This document shows, piece after piece, positions 31,104 through 42,046 of a stretch of DNA of 64,000 nt. The stretch's first letter is position 1. Every line of letters begins with the position of its first letter. This stretch comes from Pseudocercospora fijiensis CIRAD86. Lineage: Eukaryota > Ascomycota > Dothideomycetes > Mycosphaerellales > Mycosphaerellaceae. The stretch is from assembly GCF_000340215.1 (NCBI RefSeq), contig NW_006921539.1, positions 560,471-624,470 of the forward strand, written 5' to 3'. The translations under genes were made by a program, and so were the position numbers. The notes under the pieces are model-generated. The model was not told where the DNA came from. It saw nothing but the letters and a program-made list of their open reading frames with translations, and ran no database searches.

Positions 31104-32930
31104 ATGCGGTGCACGGGAATGCATGCGTTCTACCTTGCAGTCTTCACTCTTCTAGGTGGGGCTCATGGAAGATCACATGCTTCTCCTGCGTCTTCAGCAA
31201 GTCGAGATGTTTGCGCAGTAGGCTCATGCTCCGATTCTCCTCGTTTTTCAATCCCTATTAACTTCCTTCAGCTTGAACCCTCCTCGAAAGTCTCAGACGC
31301 TTGCGCATCTTATGGCGACCTCAACAACTTGAACGACAGATTACATCCTTACGTACGAAATCTTGCGAATAATACCGACTTCTTCTCGTATTATCGATTG
31401 AATCTATACAACAAGAAATGTCCGTTCTGGGATGATGAGAATGGGATATGCGGGAATCGAGCGTGTGCTGTCATTACGGTGGACGACGAGGAAGATATTC
31501 CGGAAATATGGAGGGCGCAAGAATTGAGTAAACTGGAAGGGCCAAAAGCAGAGCACCCGGGCAAGAAACAGCAAAAAGAGAGGCAGCAGCCGCTCCTGGG
31601 CCAGCTTGGAGCAGATGTCGGAGAGAGCTGCGTGGTGGAGATTGATGATGAATCTGACGAACGAGATTATTGCGTGCCAGAAGATGAGAGGGCCAGTGCT
31701 AAAGGAGACTATGTCAGTCTGGTGGAGAACCCGGAACGCTTTACTGGATACTCTGGAGATGGAGCACATCAGGTCTGGGAATCCATATACCGGGAGAACT
31801 GTTTCTCCAAACCAGTGTCGATGGAGCAAAGCTCACGCAACATGGGCCAGTCGGCTGTGTCTGCATTGTCTCAGGACCAAGCGCAAGCAGCTTTAGAGTT
31901 GAAGCAAGTGATGAAGGCAAGCAGACCGGACGATGGGTTGGATTTCGAGGACGAATGCTTGGAGAAGAGGGTGTTCTATCGAGTCATCTCTGGTATGCAC
32001 GCATCGATATCTACGCACCTCTGTTACGACTATCTCAACCAATGGACTGGAGAATGGGGACCAAACCTGACGTGCTACAAGGAGAGATTACACGGCAAGC
32101 CGGAGCGCATATCCAATCTTTACTTCAACTTCGCGCTTGTCTCGCGAGCAGTTGGCAAGCTGCGGGACTATGTGCAGGACTACACATTCTGCACTGGCGA
32201 CCCTGAACAAGATGCCAAAACCAAGAAGATGATCACCAAGCTGGCCAACGCCATTCCTCCTGGACCGATGATCTTTGACGAGAGCGTCATGTTTCAAGAC
32301 CAAACGCCGGATGGTATCAGTTTGAAAGAAGACTTCCGCAATCGATTCCGCAACGTCAGCCGGGTTATGGACTGCGTAGGCTGCGACAAATGCCGACTGT
32401 GGGGCAAGGTCCAGACCAATGGATTTGGAACGGCGCTGAAAGTGCTTTTCGAGTTCGGTCATGAGCACGAGGGTCAGGACAAGCCACTTCTCCGCAGAAC
32501 CGAGCTGGTGGCGCTGGTGAACACGCTGGATAAGATCAGCTCGGCGCTCAAAGCATTGGAGCATTTCAAGGCCATGGTAGAAGCGGAGCAAGCAGGCAAG
32601 TCGGTGGCTGAGGCTGAGAATACGCCGCGACCGTCAGCGCGAATCGAGCCGAGCAGTGTACCAAATTTCGACGATCTGGATGAGCTCGACGATTTTGATC
32701 ACGACGACACACCCGCCCGCGACCCCGAGACGATCAGCGAAATCTTTTGGGCGGAGCTCGACCTGGTCTTCCGGGCATGGGTTTTCGTGCTCAGAAGCTG
32801 GGTCGAGTTGCCAACGAAAATTCCGAGTATCGTGGCGACTGAGTTCTTCCGGCTCAGTGACTTCTGGCTGGGACGACCGGTTCGGCCGAGAACGTGGGAA
32901 ATAAGATTTCCGACGAAGGACGAGTTATGA
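31104..32930 (+). CDS. ERO1: Endoplasmic reticulum thiol oxidase Ero1
   Basis: An intronless 608-residue protein. Residues 1-22 look like a signal peptide (MHAFYLAVFTLLGGAHG). The shuttle cysteine region is CPFWDDENGICGNRAC (about 106-121). The core has the FAD-binding helices and SGMHASISTHLCYDYL (near 296-311), a conserved Ero1 motif. The active-site pair is CVGCDKCRLWGKVQTNG-type (about 422-438), where the CxxC next to FAD passes electrons to oxygen. Ero1 reoxidises protein disulfide isomerase in the ER lumen. The C-terminal tail (after about 520) is acidic and then aromatic, with a hydrophobic WAELDLVFRAWVFVLRSWV stretch that may bind the membrane. An unfolded-protein-response control is known for the family but no element was identified here. 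Confidence 0.96.
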   Translation: MRCTGMHAFYLAVFTLLGGAHGRSHASPASSASRDVCAVGSCSDSPRFSIPINFLQLEPSSKVSDACASYGDLNNLNDRLHPYVRNLANNTDFFSYYRLNLYNKKCPFWDDENGICGNRACAVITVDDEEDIPEIWRAQELSKLEGPKAEHPGKKQQKERQQPLLGQLGADVGESCVVEIDDESDERDYCVPEDERASAKGDYVSLVENPERFTGYSGDGAHQVWESIYRENCFSKPVSMEQSSRNMGQSAVSALSQDQAQAALELKQVMKASRPDDGLDFEDECLEKRVFYRVISGMHASISTHLCYDYLNQWTGEWGPNLTCYKERLHGKPERISNLYFNFALVSRAVGKLRDYVQDYTFCTGDPEQDAKTKKMITKLANAIPPGPMIFDESVMFQDQTPDGISLKEDFRNRFRNVSRVMDCVGCDKCRLWGKVQTNGFGTALKVLFEFGHEHEGQDKPLLRRTELVALVNTLDKISSALKALEHFKAMVEAEQAGKSVAEAENTPRPSARIEPSSVPNFDDLDELDDFDHDDTPARDPETISEIFWAELDLVFRAWVFVLRSWVELPTKIPSIVATEFFRLSDFWLGRPVRPRTWEIRFPTKDEL

Positions 32931-34187
32931 ATATCATGTTCATTTTTTTCTCGATGAACACTGTTTTGTATTTAGAAGAAGCATAAGCGATGGCGCCGTG
33001 GCGTATGGACATGGAGTGTGGGAGTGGCTAAAACAACAAGTGTACATTTTGATCGGAGCAGGACTCCCCAGGGATGTGGAGTACAATACCCATTGTTTTT
33101 CCCGTTCTACTACAGTACAGTATCGACAGTTTGGCGCAAACAGGCGCGTGCGATAGACCTGGTCACAGATTGACAGCCACTCTACTCTCGAATCAGATGG
33201 AGGTGCGTTGGAGAAGGCCAAACGGGACACAGCGGCGTGTGTGTGGAAGGCAAGGCAGGTGGTGGAGGCACGGGCACGTAGACGTCGTATCGGTGGCAGA
33301 GGCCACGTACCCAGTGAAACGCAAGGCACAGCCGGCAGTGCAGCGAGGAGTCAGGGACTATAATAGTGCAGCGCGGAGAATTGGCGGGTGATGAAGGTTC
33401 GGGCACGCGACGCAGGGCTGCGATTGGCTCACGATTCGAAAAGCTTGCAACGAGCGTGCAGCGGGAAAGACGGGAAGCGACAAGCGCCGGTCTCTGATGG
33501 GCTGGTCTGGATGAGGCTAGCGCGTGCGGCGTGCGCGTGCCCGGAGCGAGGAAGGCTCTTCTCTTCTCGCCAATAGTCGCACATGTAGTGGTGTGCCCAC
33601 CAAACTTCACTCCCACCTTGTCTGGAGTCTTCGTCTCAACCATCGAAGCGCCTGTCGCTCACTTTCGCAGCAATTCGCTGTCTTTGCTTCTCCTCACTCA
33701 TTTGACCTGCTCAGCCTGCGACAAAGGTGCACTCACGCCGTCCCACACCATCTTTAGCACTCGCCGTCGGCCATACCTCGACATTCCTTGCACCACCCAT
33801 ACTACTTGCGCAGACTGTGTCCGCTGCACACCACTCACTCCCTTGCCATAACCCCGATTCCACTGGACCTCCTCTGGTAGCTCTTGCATCGACTAGTTTG
33901 AACGACCAACCATCGCTATCCGAAGCCTTCGACGTATCCGCAGACTGTGCCTCGAGACGCGCCAGGGCTCATCTCTTACCATCGACCCTCCCATCACATC
34001 GAGAGACGACATCATCAACGACCAAAAGCAAATTCGAGCCCCAAGTCAACCATCTCAGCTATTAACGACTGCCGTGAAGGACGTTGAAGATCTTCGTGAT
34101 CGCTCGCGACTGCCGACACTAACAAACGTCGATCGTCAACGGGAAACAGCAGTAACGACTCGTCCACAACACTTGCACCACTCGACC
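32931..34187. other. Intergenic region with long C/T-rich leader
   Basis: About 1.25 kb. The second half (33560-34187) is rich in CTC/CAC and probably contains the promoter and 5' untranslated region of the next gene. Several overlapping short frames are present, none with recognisable products. Confidence 0.4.
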
Positions 34188-35074
34188 ATGTCGCTTGCTC
34201 GTGCCTTCACCATAAGGCTGAGGGATGATCCCCGGCCGAATATTCACATCGGTCGCGCGGCCAGTCAACGTGCTGGCAGACCCGTTCGTCTGGCCCAAAT
34301 CTCATCGCCTGTGGCCTTGGTCTCCTCGTCCAACGCTCTTTCTTTCGATGCACCGGACATCGTTGGCACCAAACGCATTCAATATCGCGAGACATCAGCT
34401 TCATCGACGTCCAACAATGGCGACGACAGTGATGCCAGCACCATGGACTTGAACAGCAACACCGATGCCTCTTCCATCGAGAACTCACCTATCGATNNNN
34501 NNNNNNNNNNNNNNNNNNNNNNNNNNNNNNNNNNNNNNNNNNNNNNNNNNNNNNNNNNNNNNNNNNNNNNNNNNNNNNNNNNNNNNNNNNNNNNNNTCCC
34601 TATCGATGCGGAGCCGGAACAAACCATCTCACCTGCTTCTTCAAGCCTGCTGTCGATACCAAGACTTCTATCCACACGCCAAGCTCATCCGTACATTCCT
34701 CCTTCGATGCGCCAAGAATACCGCAGCGGGTACCATCGCACTCAAAGAAGGCGCATGAGTTTGTGCATCGCAAGCGCTCCGTCCAGCGACTGATATCTCC
34801 ACCAACAAGCATGGTTCGCGACTCCACGGACATGTTTGCCGGCTACATTCCACCGGTGGAAGCGCCAAAGGAGAGCCCATTTGGCAATGAGCTTGCACAA
34901 TTGGACGAAGTGGTCGAGGAGCTGAGCCTTGCTGTGAGAGATGCCGAAGCCGAAGAAGACCTTGCTTACATGAAAGCGAACGGACTGGCTGCTTTCAGTG
35001 CCGAGGACTACCTCAGCGAGATCCACAGCGCCATCTGCGAATGCTTCCGCGCCGAGGAAACAGTCTGGATATAG
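34188..35074 (+). CDS. Hypothetical Ser/Asp-rich protein interrupted by an assembly gap
   Basis: The left part starts at ATG 34188 (MSLARAFTIRLRDDPRPNIH) and runs open to the N gap, ending Ser/Asn/Asp rich. Right of the gap the best frame gives 158 residues ending at TAA 35072-35074, with phospho-site-like HTPSSSVHSSFDAPRIP, a basic SKKAHEFVHRKRS patch and an acidic LDEVVEELSLAVRDAEAEED helix. The left frame continued across the gap at face value would instead stop at 34793, so the true gap is probably not a multiple of what is written. I do not recognise the family. A single gene across the gap is the simplest reading, but two genes cannot be excluded. Confidence 0.55.
34497..34596. other. 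Assembly gap of 100 N
   Basis: Exactly 100 undetermined bases, a common placeholder for unknown length. CCTATCGAT ends the left side and is also found at the start of the right side. Confidence 0.98.
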
Positions 35075-36167
35075 GCGGCTAGCTCTGCCCCCTCATGCTG
35101 GCGTTAGCAATCGAACCCTGTCGATCAGGAAATCGATAGGGTTGCAGATGCGATGAATCTCAAAGCTTGAACGACCATTTGACCGAGCTTGTCAGCCAAC
35201 GCGGAGAACACATCATACGCAGACCGCCCGCATGCACGCTCTCTTCATGCCCATTTCTTGCACTGTCTGACTCCAAGTCTTTCCTTGCGTTTATATCTCA
35301 GGCAGATTCTTTCACGACTAGACTCACGACCCTTGGGCGGGTGTGCTTCTTGGAAGATCTGCCGTCCACTCATTTGAGAAGGGAACTTACGATTTTATGG
35401 TTGACTGAAAAGGGGATACATTCGGCGTTACGACCTGTCTATCCTTGACAGTACTGTGCTTTGGCAGGTCCTCGATTGTCGGACTCCTTTTCCCTTTTAT
35501 ATCTACTCTGAATATCATCTTGGTCGTTGCTTTTTGAGCTACATATCTCGTAGGATCTCTAGGCAGTTGTACATGGAATCGTTGGCTCGAAAAGCTGCAC
35601 AAATCTTGACTGAGATCGTGACTTTTTCTCTCTCTCTCTCGCCCTCTTCCCTCACACGACAGACGAAACGTCGATCACAAGTAGCGTGATGATGTGTGAT
35701 GATCGGTGCTTCGAAAAGGGCTCGGCCCGGAGAATGTGTGGCAGGCACGTGCGGCGTGTTTCCTTTCGTCACTTCTCGAAGTAAACAAAGACGCATCAGC
35801 TTTTTCTCTTTTGCAACTTTTGCGATCAGACGTCGGCCTGTCTCCCAACATACTTCCAACTTGCCATCTTCTCATTCCGTGCGATTACCGTACGCGCCGC
35901 GCCGCACTGCACCTTCACCGCTACCCGCCAGCCAACTCCTCTCAGGCAAGCTAATCGCGGACCTGCAACACGCTACACAACATCTTACGACTGTCAATCA
36001 CACACGCCCACTACTGCACGCCTGACCCCTTTGGCACATCTCAACTGCGAACTTGATCGACATTGCGCCGGCGGGTGCGCGCGCAGACTCGACTGCGTGA
36101 TCATTGCGTTCACGTCACAGCAGATCGCGCGAGGACTTGCAATACACCACGACAGAAGATAGCAGAA
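35075..36167. other. Intergenic region upstream of CKS1
   Basis: About 1.1 kb. A CT microsatellite lies at about 35626-35642. The last 300 bp contain C-rich leader-like sequence. No gene is supported. Confidence 0.4.
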
Positions 36168-36657
36168 ATGTCGGCAAATCTGGATATCGACTACACGCGG
36201 CGGAACAAGAAGGCACGATTGCTTACAGATGCGGAGAGGGACAAGCTGGATGAGTTCATTGATTCGATTCACTACTCTTCGCGGTGTGTCGTGCGATCTA
36301 CTTGAATCACGATGGACGTCTTCACTAACGAAGCTTCCCCCATCTACAGGTACAGCGACGACCACTTCGAATACCGCCACGTCCAATTACCCAAACAGAT
36401 GCTTAAAGCGATCCCCAAAGAGTACTTCGATGGCGCAAGAGGGACTTTGAAGCTGCTGTGGGAGGATGAGTGGAGAGGTCTTGGTATCACCCAGAGCTTG
36501 GGCTGGGAGCACTACGAGGTGCATGAACCGGAACCGCATATTCTGCTGTTCAAGTGAGTCTGCATGCTATCATGATTATCTTCCTGCATTGGTTGGCTAA
36601 TCTTTGCTCGTTTGTTGTTGCAGGAGACCGATCAATTTCCAAGCCCAGCAGCAGTGA
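36168..36657 (+). CDS. CKS1: Cyclin-dependent kinase regulatory subunit Cks1/Suc1
   Basis: Three exons, 36168-36283, 36350-36553 and 36624-36657, give 117 residues. The introns of 66 and 70 nt have GTGTGT/CTACAG (branch CACTAAC) and GTGAGT/TTGCAG. The protein holds the diagnostic Cks core: [35 protein letters not shown] and [13 protein letters not shown], including the HxPEPH hinge that allows domain-swapped dimers and the phosphate-binding Arg/Trp/Ser residues. Cks1 binds Cdc28/Cdk1 and guides processive phosphorylation and substrate turnover in the cell cycle. The N-terminal 35 residues before the core are usual for fungi. Confidence 0.97.
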
Positions 36658-37584
36658 TTGTGTGTGAGCGAGCGAGCGCATCTGCTCAAGATGGCTACCA
36701 TATTACTGAACCCAATCGAACCAGCGCCGCCCTCCCTGCACACCCGGATTTGCAGCTGCAGACATCTGCAGCTCTACTATTGTCGCGGAATTCTGCGAGG
36801 AAACTTAGCTGCTTTGGCGACTTGCGACCGCGCTGCAATGGAGAAAGGCCAAACGTGCTTCGCGCTTCATTTGTGCATTTCTCAGGCGCCTTTGACGAAA
36901 TCATGCATTTACGGACGGACGGACGGGTCGAGGAGGGTTTGGCGTTTATTACAACAAGAGGAGAGGAGAGCGGTGTGAAGCATGGACATGGCAGCCAGCC
37001 AGCGATCAATGGAAGTCTATTAAGGGACATTATTGTGTAGATATACACCACACCACACCACACCATTAATGATTGCGCATCCAAAGTCCATCACCATCAT
37101 CATGGAACGAACCCAAAGAATCTGACTCTTGACTCTAAAAACACGCGACACGAGTCAGACGACGACCACGACGACCACCACGACGCGTCCCGTCTCGCTA
37201 GCACGACAACAACAACAAACACAAAAACAACCTTGTTTTTTTTTTCCTTTCCCGCACTCCATTCTAAGTTCTGGCTTTCCTTGTATACATACATCTTGAC
37301 TCGAGTCATGTATCTCGTGGCACCCTTGTTCAATTGAATGCAATTTTAAAATTTTTTCTTTCCTCGTTTAATTAGGTCGTTGCTAAATTTAAGTAAAAGT
37401 CTACCTGGGTTTAACTTACTACTACTATATTATTATTATTATAAAGCACTTCGGTCTTTATTAGAGTAGAAGAAGTAGGTAGGAGGGATTCTCTATTAGA
37501 ATAAGTAACTAACTCTCGCGGACCTAATAAGAATAAAAGACAAAATTTCTGCTCCTATCGATTCTCTAGCTAAGAACTTTCTTA
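36658..37584. other. Convergent intergenic region with a TA-rich, RIP-like tract
   Basis: This lies between the ends of CKS1 and the lipase-GTPase gene. A CCACACCACACC repeat is near 37047-37062 and an ACGACGACCACGACGACCAC run near 37157-37183. From about 37340 to 37580 the DNA becomes TA-rich with many CTA/TAG/TTA words, like the giant element, suggesting a small RIP-mutated repeat remnant. Confidence 0.5.
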
Positions 37585-40500
37585 TTAGTAGTAGTCTCGA
37601 TCTCCGGAACTACAACTAGTTACCGGAGAAGCTCTAGTCTTGATGTCGTCTTCGTTCGAAGCCGGCAATTCCGCTCTCGTAGTATCGCCTAGCAATTCAG
37701 CAGGTTTCTGTGAGTCCGCAGTCGGGAGTTCTGCGACTACTACTGGAGGGTTATTCGCAGGGAGTTCGGCGGCTGCTGGACTACCTTCCAATTCCGCGGC
37801 TTTTTTACACATCGCTGTGGTGAGCTCTTGGTAGGAGTGTGGATCTTGATCATCGTCTTCCTCTTCGTCATCGTTGTCGTCGTCTGCTCCGCCTCGGAGT
37901 TTCATGGCCACGGCTGGCATGTCTGGGATGATAGAACTATCCATGTCGTCGATTAATTTGTCTTTGTACCGGGCAATGATGCCTTCGAGTGTCTCTGCGA
38001 CTGTGTCGAATTTGTAACTCGCAGCGAGGTTGTGTCGAGGGATGAGTTTTTTTATGTCTTTGTGGATGTGCGAGGAATAGCCGCGGACACGATAGATTCG
38101 AGCGGCGGCTTGGACGTCTCGTTCTTGTGGCTGGCCGCTGTTTCGGAATGTGGCTTCTTTGAATGCGCGGATCAGGACGAGGATGAGGTCGGCGGCCATT
38201 GTGAGGAAGAGTCGACATGTCGCTGGTACGACGAGAGGGAGTGAGATGGCGCCCGTCACGAGCCAGGCTGGAATGCCGCCGGCGAAGCCACTGCCTATGT
38301 ATTCGAACAGGTTTATGGCTTCTGCGATGGATACTAATGGATCGATGCCGGTGTACGTCCAGACGTTCTTCTTCAAGGCGGTGATGGCGTTGTCGGCGGA
38401 AACTCCAGGTAAGCCGAAACAGTTTATGATCGCTTTGCAAACTTTGGTCGCAGCATTCTTCCGATGTATCGTCGAACCCGCGAGCGAGAAGGAGACTCCG
38501 CTGGCCGTTCGGACGACCGCTTTATAGCGGCGCATAACTTCACACATTGCCATGTCAATTTTGAGATCGATGCGCGTGACTTGGGCTCGGATGTAGAGCA
38601 GGCGTACTTTGTCGACGTCAAAGCAATGTGACGTTGTCTTGCTCAGGAATGCGATCGATTCTTCGTCATCTGTGAAGGAGCTCGTTAGCATTGGCCACAA
38701 TTCTACAACTGCAGAGAGTAAGATATTTATCCTTACCTTGGCTCACTCCCACGATAGCGTCCAGTCTACCACCCGGAACGGATTGCATTTCTTTTCGCAC
38801 AGATTCTAGCCTTTCTTGCAGCTTGTCTGCCGCATACTGATCGCATAAGTCTTCATCAAAGGGCTGCTTGTTCTTCTTCAACTCCTTACGCTTCGCCGAA
38901 AACTCGATATCCAAGAAATCGTCTTTCTTGGTGGCTACAATCACGATGGGAACGTCGTTCGCATACTTGCTGACGGCCTGGAATAGCTTCTCTGTCGCCG
39001 TCTGCAAGGTCCTGGCGCTGTTGATCTCAATGCAGAACCAGATGACATGCAAGCGGTCCTGGATGCCTTCTGTGGCTGACTTCTCCTTGAGAAACTCCTC
39101 GATGGCTATGAACTCGGCGTCTGCTCCGGCCTCAAAGCCGCCGGAATCATGCACGATTAGATCAGGTCTACCGTCAAACTTGATTTCCTGCTTGACATCA
39201 TGGATGCCTCGCGTCCGATCAGAGCTTGTGGTGACTTCGACTCCAAAGGTCTTGTTGATCAACGTCGACTTGCCCACTCCGGTATTCCCACAGACCAACA
39301 CTCTGATTGCACCCAATTCTCCCGACGCATCGGATTCTTCTTCTCCCCAGAATCCGAAATTGACATGGCCGTTCTTGATCCCGAGCATCTTCTCGCGCCA
39401 TTCCTCGAGATGCTTCTGCAGCTTGGCCTCTTTGGTGTCCAGAGCCACATTTATGTGCTCGTCCAGTAAAAGATACACAGATGGGTGCACAATCGTACCT
39501 TGAGGCGCAAAGTCACAGTATCCGCGTAGATAGCCATTCGAGTCAAAAGGCGCCCGCTGCTTTTTCATCCTGATTGTGCCAGGCCTCATGTGAAGCTTAA
39601 TTCCATACATATGTCGAGATTTCGCTTGATCATGCACGATGCGAAGGTCTTGAAGAGTGGTCACGAGGCCATTTGCCGCTGTGAACGAAGACTTGATGGT
39701 GTCTTCGCCGCTTCTTGACCTGGGAAATACCACTTCCAGAGGGCCTTCGATCAGGCCACCGATCTTCGTCGGCGTCTTTCCCTCGAAGTCGATCCATGTC
39801 CCGCACGCATTAGCTTCCAGAATCATCCACTGTAGAGGATAGAGCCCAAGGCCTGCCTTCTCTGAAACGCCGCCCATATCACCATGACTGCCGATGAACA
39901 AAGCCTGCACGAAGCTGCGGCCGAAATGCCGAAGCTCTGTGCCATAGAATTCAGGTGGGTGCACTTCTTCGGGTTGAAGTGCTCTCCGATCCTCGTGCAA
40001 AGCCAAGGCATGTCGAAAGTGCTTGATTGAGCTGTTGAAGGATATATCGAAATGACTGTCATCCACCGCTTTGATGGTGTCGAAAACTCCAAGAAATCGT
40101 ATGTTTGGAGATGGGCGGAGCTCTTGTGTCGTGATCGTCGAGATTGAGGATACAGAATCAGCCTAGTCTCACGTCAGAAAGATATCGTTTTTAGCGCAAA
40201 TTTCCAGATCTCACGCGCACATGTGCCAGCGAAAGGTTGCTTGTAGAGCTCAGTGAGGGATGACCCAAGTCCTTCAATAATTTCTTGTAGTTCCTGCCGA
40301 ATTCTGGCGAGCCTGCTGAGATCAAAGCACCAAAGCGATGCAATAGTCCTGCGACAGCCCGGACGACGTATGCTCCGCGCGAGAATCCAAAGAATACAGC
40401 CTCGTCGTGTGGCCCTGACAGCTCACAGCACTTTTCATAGATGTTCCGTATCTGGTCTTGGTATGGGTTGCCCAGGACGCCAGCTTGTAATCGATCCTTC

Positions 40501-40925
40501 GAAAGCACATCGTCAGCGCCACCGATTCCGGCATAGTAAAGGGGCTCTTGATGGTAAGTAATGCCGGTATCTCGGTCCACGCATTTGCCGTTTTTGATGC
40601 TGGTGTATATTCGGTAGATGTTCGTGGGGATGCTATTGGCGTCGGGCTTATAACTCGCACCATCCACACAGATCACAAATCTTCTGGAGGTTATTGCTGG
40701 AACTGCTTCTGAAGGAGCAATGGATGGCAGCGGTGATGGAGCTGCAGACGGCAGTGATGGTTGGCTAACAACATAACTTCCGTTTTGGCCAGCATCACCC
40801 ATCATACTGTGAAAATTTACCGAGGGTGTATCCAATGTCTCGGCTGTCAGATTGGAGGAGAGGGAGGCTGCTCGGCTCGACGCTATCGAGGAGCGCGGCG
40901 AGGACCCGACTTCTTTCTTTTCCAT
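37585..40925 (-). CDS. Tle1-like (DUF2235) phospholipase domain fused to a GTPase domain and hydrophobic C-terminus
   Basis: Three exons, 40925-40215, 40162-38737 and 38669-37585, give 1073 residues. The introns are 52 nt (GTGAGA/GACTAG) and 67 nt (GTAAGG, branch TGCTAACG, CACAG). Residues 1-80 are Ser/Pro rich. Residues about 81-410 are DUF2235/Tle1-like: FVICVDGAS, nucleophile elbow GFSRGAYVVR (Ser near 182) and FIGSHGDMGG (Asp near 332), the usual alpha/beta-hydrolase positions. A GTPase domain follows: P-loop GNTGVGKST (near 528), DSGG switch II (near 575) and TKKDD base-recognition motif (near 650). Residues near 850-890 are strongly hydrophobic and may insert in a membrane. The tail is acidic, then has AELP-containing repeats. 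Tle1 enzymes are bacterial phospholipase effectors, and related domains occur in fungal multidomain proteins. A lipase switched by a GTPase, perhaps for defence or self-recognition, is my inference. Confidence 0.85.
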
Positions 40926-42046
40926 CTCGAAAAAGACCTGAGTGCCAGGTGGGAGCAGCTCCCTTTTGTTGATTCAGTCGATGGTTCAGCATTATTCCAG
41001 CTGATCCTGCCGATACTGCGCAATCTGGCAATGATGCAGGAAGGATTCTCGCGAGCGAGGCGGAGGAAGTTTCGCAGGCGCTCAGCTCATGCACAAGGCC
41101 GGGGTCTAACGACTATGATAGCAAGGATCTACGCCCCTTGCGGGCCGAAGGATTGTGAAAGTGCAGCTTATTAAGCCTTATTCGACAGGTCTCGCCGTAT
41201 TTCATGTCGTGCGTCATGAGAAGCATAGCATACCGTGGGATATGTGGAAAGCTGTAGGTAGTTCAGAAAGAACTGCACTACGTGGCTGCCAAGCTGTGCT
41301 CAGATATTGAAAACTTTGAGTATCCGGTTCATCCATATTCTTCACAGCGATTGCTTCATCGCCCTGTTCGGAGTGTCATCTCAAGCCCGAGAAATTGTCA
41401 TCCAATACAAGGTCTTCTGGAAGAACAAATTGGAAATCTGCTCTGCCATGCGTTCGGACAAGCTCGTATATATTCCTCGGATTACCACAAAGGCGAACAG
41501 GATCTCGTTACAGGTACCCGTATTCTAGAATACTGGCGCCTTGAGCGAATGCCAGATGGAGACCTTGACTAACGTGTTGGGCCCAGTGTATCTGTTCTGG
41601 TCTGGATCGTGCTGGACGCCCCAGCCAGTAGGGCACTGATGCGAATGCGAAGCGAAGGCGTATGAATGTGGCGTTTTGGTCTCATGCAAGGCGTGCCAGC
41701 CCTACATGTAGACACGCACCCTTCGTCGTACAGCCAAGGAGCTGGAGAAGGTAAGACACCAACAGCCAAGAGCTGAAGAAGGTAAGCCAGCGACATCCCA
41801 ATACACTCATTCCTCCTCTTTATGGAGCGATATCGTGGTAATGGCGCATAGAATTCGAGACATTTGCGCATGGGTCGAAATTCCAACGTTCAAACATCGC
41901 TGCTTTGAGATATCGTATTCCGTCGCTTCGAATTTGCTCTGCACCCACGCTGTGAAATCATGAAACGTAAGATGATCCAAGAGACACCTGCTCACCAATC
42001 GAGTATCATTTCGACAAAAACTTTGCTCACGCGCAGAGTGATCTTA
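40926..42046. other. Intergenic region upstream of the lipase-GTPase gene
   Basis: About 1.1 kb, probably the promoter of the minus-strand lipase-GTPase gene plus the 3' end of the cyclophilin gene. AGCTGxAGAAGGTAAG occurs twice near 41748 and 41773. Short frames have no recognisable product. Confidence 0.4.

Noticed and set aside
33182..34065. Overlapping frames upstream of the gapped hypothetical gene
   Set aside because: They are C/T-rich leader sequence with low-complexity products and no splice-linked continuation.
38709..38736. A 28-nt intron (GTAAGG...CTGCAG) in the lipase-GTPase gene
   Set aside because: It is too short for splicing. The 67-nt version ending CACAG has a perfect TGCTAACG branch point and keeps the frame.
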